Positions 6,577 to 7,117 of a stretch of DNA of 7,117 nucleotides are shown piece by piece. The stretch spans positions 1 to 7,117 of the forward strand of contig JAUVKM010000102.1 in assembly GCA_030596265.1 (NCBI GenBank), written 5' to 3'. Both the position numbers and the translations under genes were made by a program. Every line of letters begins with the position of its first letter. Position 1 is the first letter of the stretch. The notes below the pieces were generated by a model, which did not search any database, was not told where the DNA came from, and was given only the letters and a program-made list of their open reading frames with translations. Source of the DNA: Candidatus Cloacimonadota bacterium (lineage in GTDB: Bacteria > Cloacimonadota > Cloacimonadia > Cloacimonadales > TCS61).

Positions 6577-6592
6577 ACGCCCTGAAGGGCGT
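6577..6592. repeat. Hairpin upstream of the transposase gene
   Basis: ACGCCC-TGAA-GGGCGT, a 6-bp stem with a four-base loop, 19 bp before the transposase start codon. It has the same architecture as the other hairpins here (GC-rich stem, loop TGAA/TTCA or TAAA/TTTA) and is a candidate left-end hairpin of the element. It lies close enough to the ribosome binding site to affect expression. Confidence 0.7.
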
Positions 6593-6607
6593 TGGTTTGT
6601 TTTGGGT

Positions 6608-6733
6608 TTCATCTATTCCCAGTCCTGAAGGACTGGGTTATTAAAATCAGAAGTATTAATTTACATAACTAATAACCTGCGCCTTTAGGCGTAGGGAAAG
6701 AAACGATCACACCACCACACCCACGGCGTTTAC
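6608..6733. repeat. REP/BIME-like hairpin repeat, copy 2 (5' side of the transposase)
   Basis: A direct copy of 5990-6115 at a constant offset of 618 bp. Hairpin 1 is CCCAGTCC-TGAA-GGACTGGG (6618-6637) and hairpin 2 is CCTGCGCC-TTTA-GGCGTAGG (6676-6695). The spacer inverted repeat GGTTATTA / TAATAACC (6636-6643 / 6670-6677) is unchanged. Loop bases differ from copy 1 while the stems are identical. Similarity ends at CGGCGTTTAC; the second arm of the third hairpin is missing. Confidence 0.85.
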
Positions 6734-6760
6734 CAATAGATAATAAACTCGTGAGAATTT

Positions 6761-7117
6761 CTAAAACTCTTTGGTTAGACCAAATCTAACGGAAATGTCC
6801 CGTGTAAATTTAATCTCTGCACTTGTAAGCATTGGAACAGCAATGCTTACTTTTGCCATTCCCAATGTAGTTAAATAATGCAATTCGGGAATAACATCAA
6901 TAATGAACATACTTGATTCTATCTTATCAGATCCAATTGGATCATTCACATCACCATCTCCAGTAGAAAATATTAGAATAGTAACATAACCATCGAATTT
7001 CGGTTCAAACTGTAAAAAGCCATATTTACCCTTAAGAATGAAAGAATTTCCTAATTTTACTTCATCCTTGTCACGTCCATTCAGTCTTAACTGTATATCG
7101 GTAAATAGTTCTGAATA
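6761..7117 (-). CDS. Unidentified protein, C-terminal 118 residues (gene runs off the right edge)
   Basis: On the - strand the frame is open from the window edge to a TAG at 6761-6763, giving 118 codons with no stop. An internal GTG (complement 6947-6949) is unlikely to be the start, because the 56 codons upstream read as ordinary protein (YSELFTDIQLRLNGR, VKLGNSFILKGKYGF, FDGYVTILIFSTGDGD). The fragment looks beta-rich and soluble, with no membrane segment. The LGNSFILK ... DGYVTILIF pattern faintly recalls DUF4384-type domains, but this is too weak for a call. The C-terminus (DISVRFGLTKEF) has no sorting signal. No terminator follows; repeat copy 2 begins 27 bp after its stop. Confidence 0.6.
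   Translation of the reverse strand, partial: YSELFTDIQLRLNGRDKDEVKLGNSFILKGKYGFLQFEPKFDGYVTILIFSTGDGDVNDPIGSDKIESSMFIIDVIPELHYLTTLGMAKVSIAVPMLTSAEIKFTRDISVRFGLTKEF

Larger units (their letters stand above)
6105..6592 (-). mobile_element. Probable IS200-like / REP-transposase unit bounded by small hairpins
   Basis: A single Y1 transposase gene lies between ACGGCG-TTTA-CGCCGT (6105-6120) and ACGCCC-TGAA-GGGCGT (6577-6592). IS200/IS605 elements carry subterminal hairpins at both ends and make no target duplication, which fits. The exact ends cannot be set from one copy; the unit may instead extend to the 126-bp flanking repeats (5990-6733). No TnpB is present. Confidence 0.55.

Noticed and set aside
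5990..6733. CRISPR array or attachment sites
   Set aside because: Only two copies, 618 bp apart, each internally made of hairpins with a transposase between; no short regular spacers and no integrase.

Overview
This 7.1 kb window looks like part of an AT-rich genome from the Fibrobacteres-Chlorobi-Bacteroidetes (FCB) side of the bacterial tree, perhaps a Cloacimonadota-like lineage. Three things point that way: a FlgD-like / type IX-style C-terminal sorting module (CQNFPNPFNPVTTINYSL ... KMVLLK) on one large secreted protein, a shared secreted N-terminal module (QTIDYQGRLADSDGNYLN) on two neighbours, and a DUF1566 domain. The phylum is an inference; there is no marker gene to settle it.

Layout, left half (1-5984, all + strand): four genes for exported or surface proteins lie head to tail. 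(1) The 3' end of a gene whose product ends in a DUF1566/Lcl-like domain. (2) and (3) Two tandem paralogues with a signal peptide, the shared N-terminal module, a Gly/Tyr-rich GVYG repeat region, a C-terminal peptidase S74 (endosialidase-type intramolecular chaperone) domain and a Gln-rich coiled coil. This is the plan of a trimeric fibre, but on a protein with a signal peptide. (4) A 673-residue protein with four tandem cadherin-like (tandem-95 type) repeats and the sorting module. It ends at a strong intrinsic terminator. Genes 2 and 4 share a nearly identical 32-bp leader that carries their ribosome binding site. In front of gene 4 this leader is part of a cluster of three small hairpins.

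Layout, right half (5985-7117): an IS200-like Y1 (HUH) transposase of the REP-associated type (RAYT-like) lies on the - strand. It is flanked by two 126-bp direct repeats (about 94% identical) full of small four-base-loop hairpins, which suggests a REP/BIME-type non-autonomous family beside its likely transposase. At the right edge is the 3' end of an unidentified - strand gene.

Together, the left half reads as a cell-surface protein cluster built from interchangeable modules, with no phage structural or packaging genes in view. The right half is a small mobile-repeat locus inserted just beyond the cluster terminator. The most interesting items are the mosaic S74 fibre pair, the shared leader element with its ribosome binding site, and the hairpin repeat pair around the transposase.
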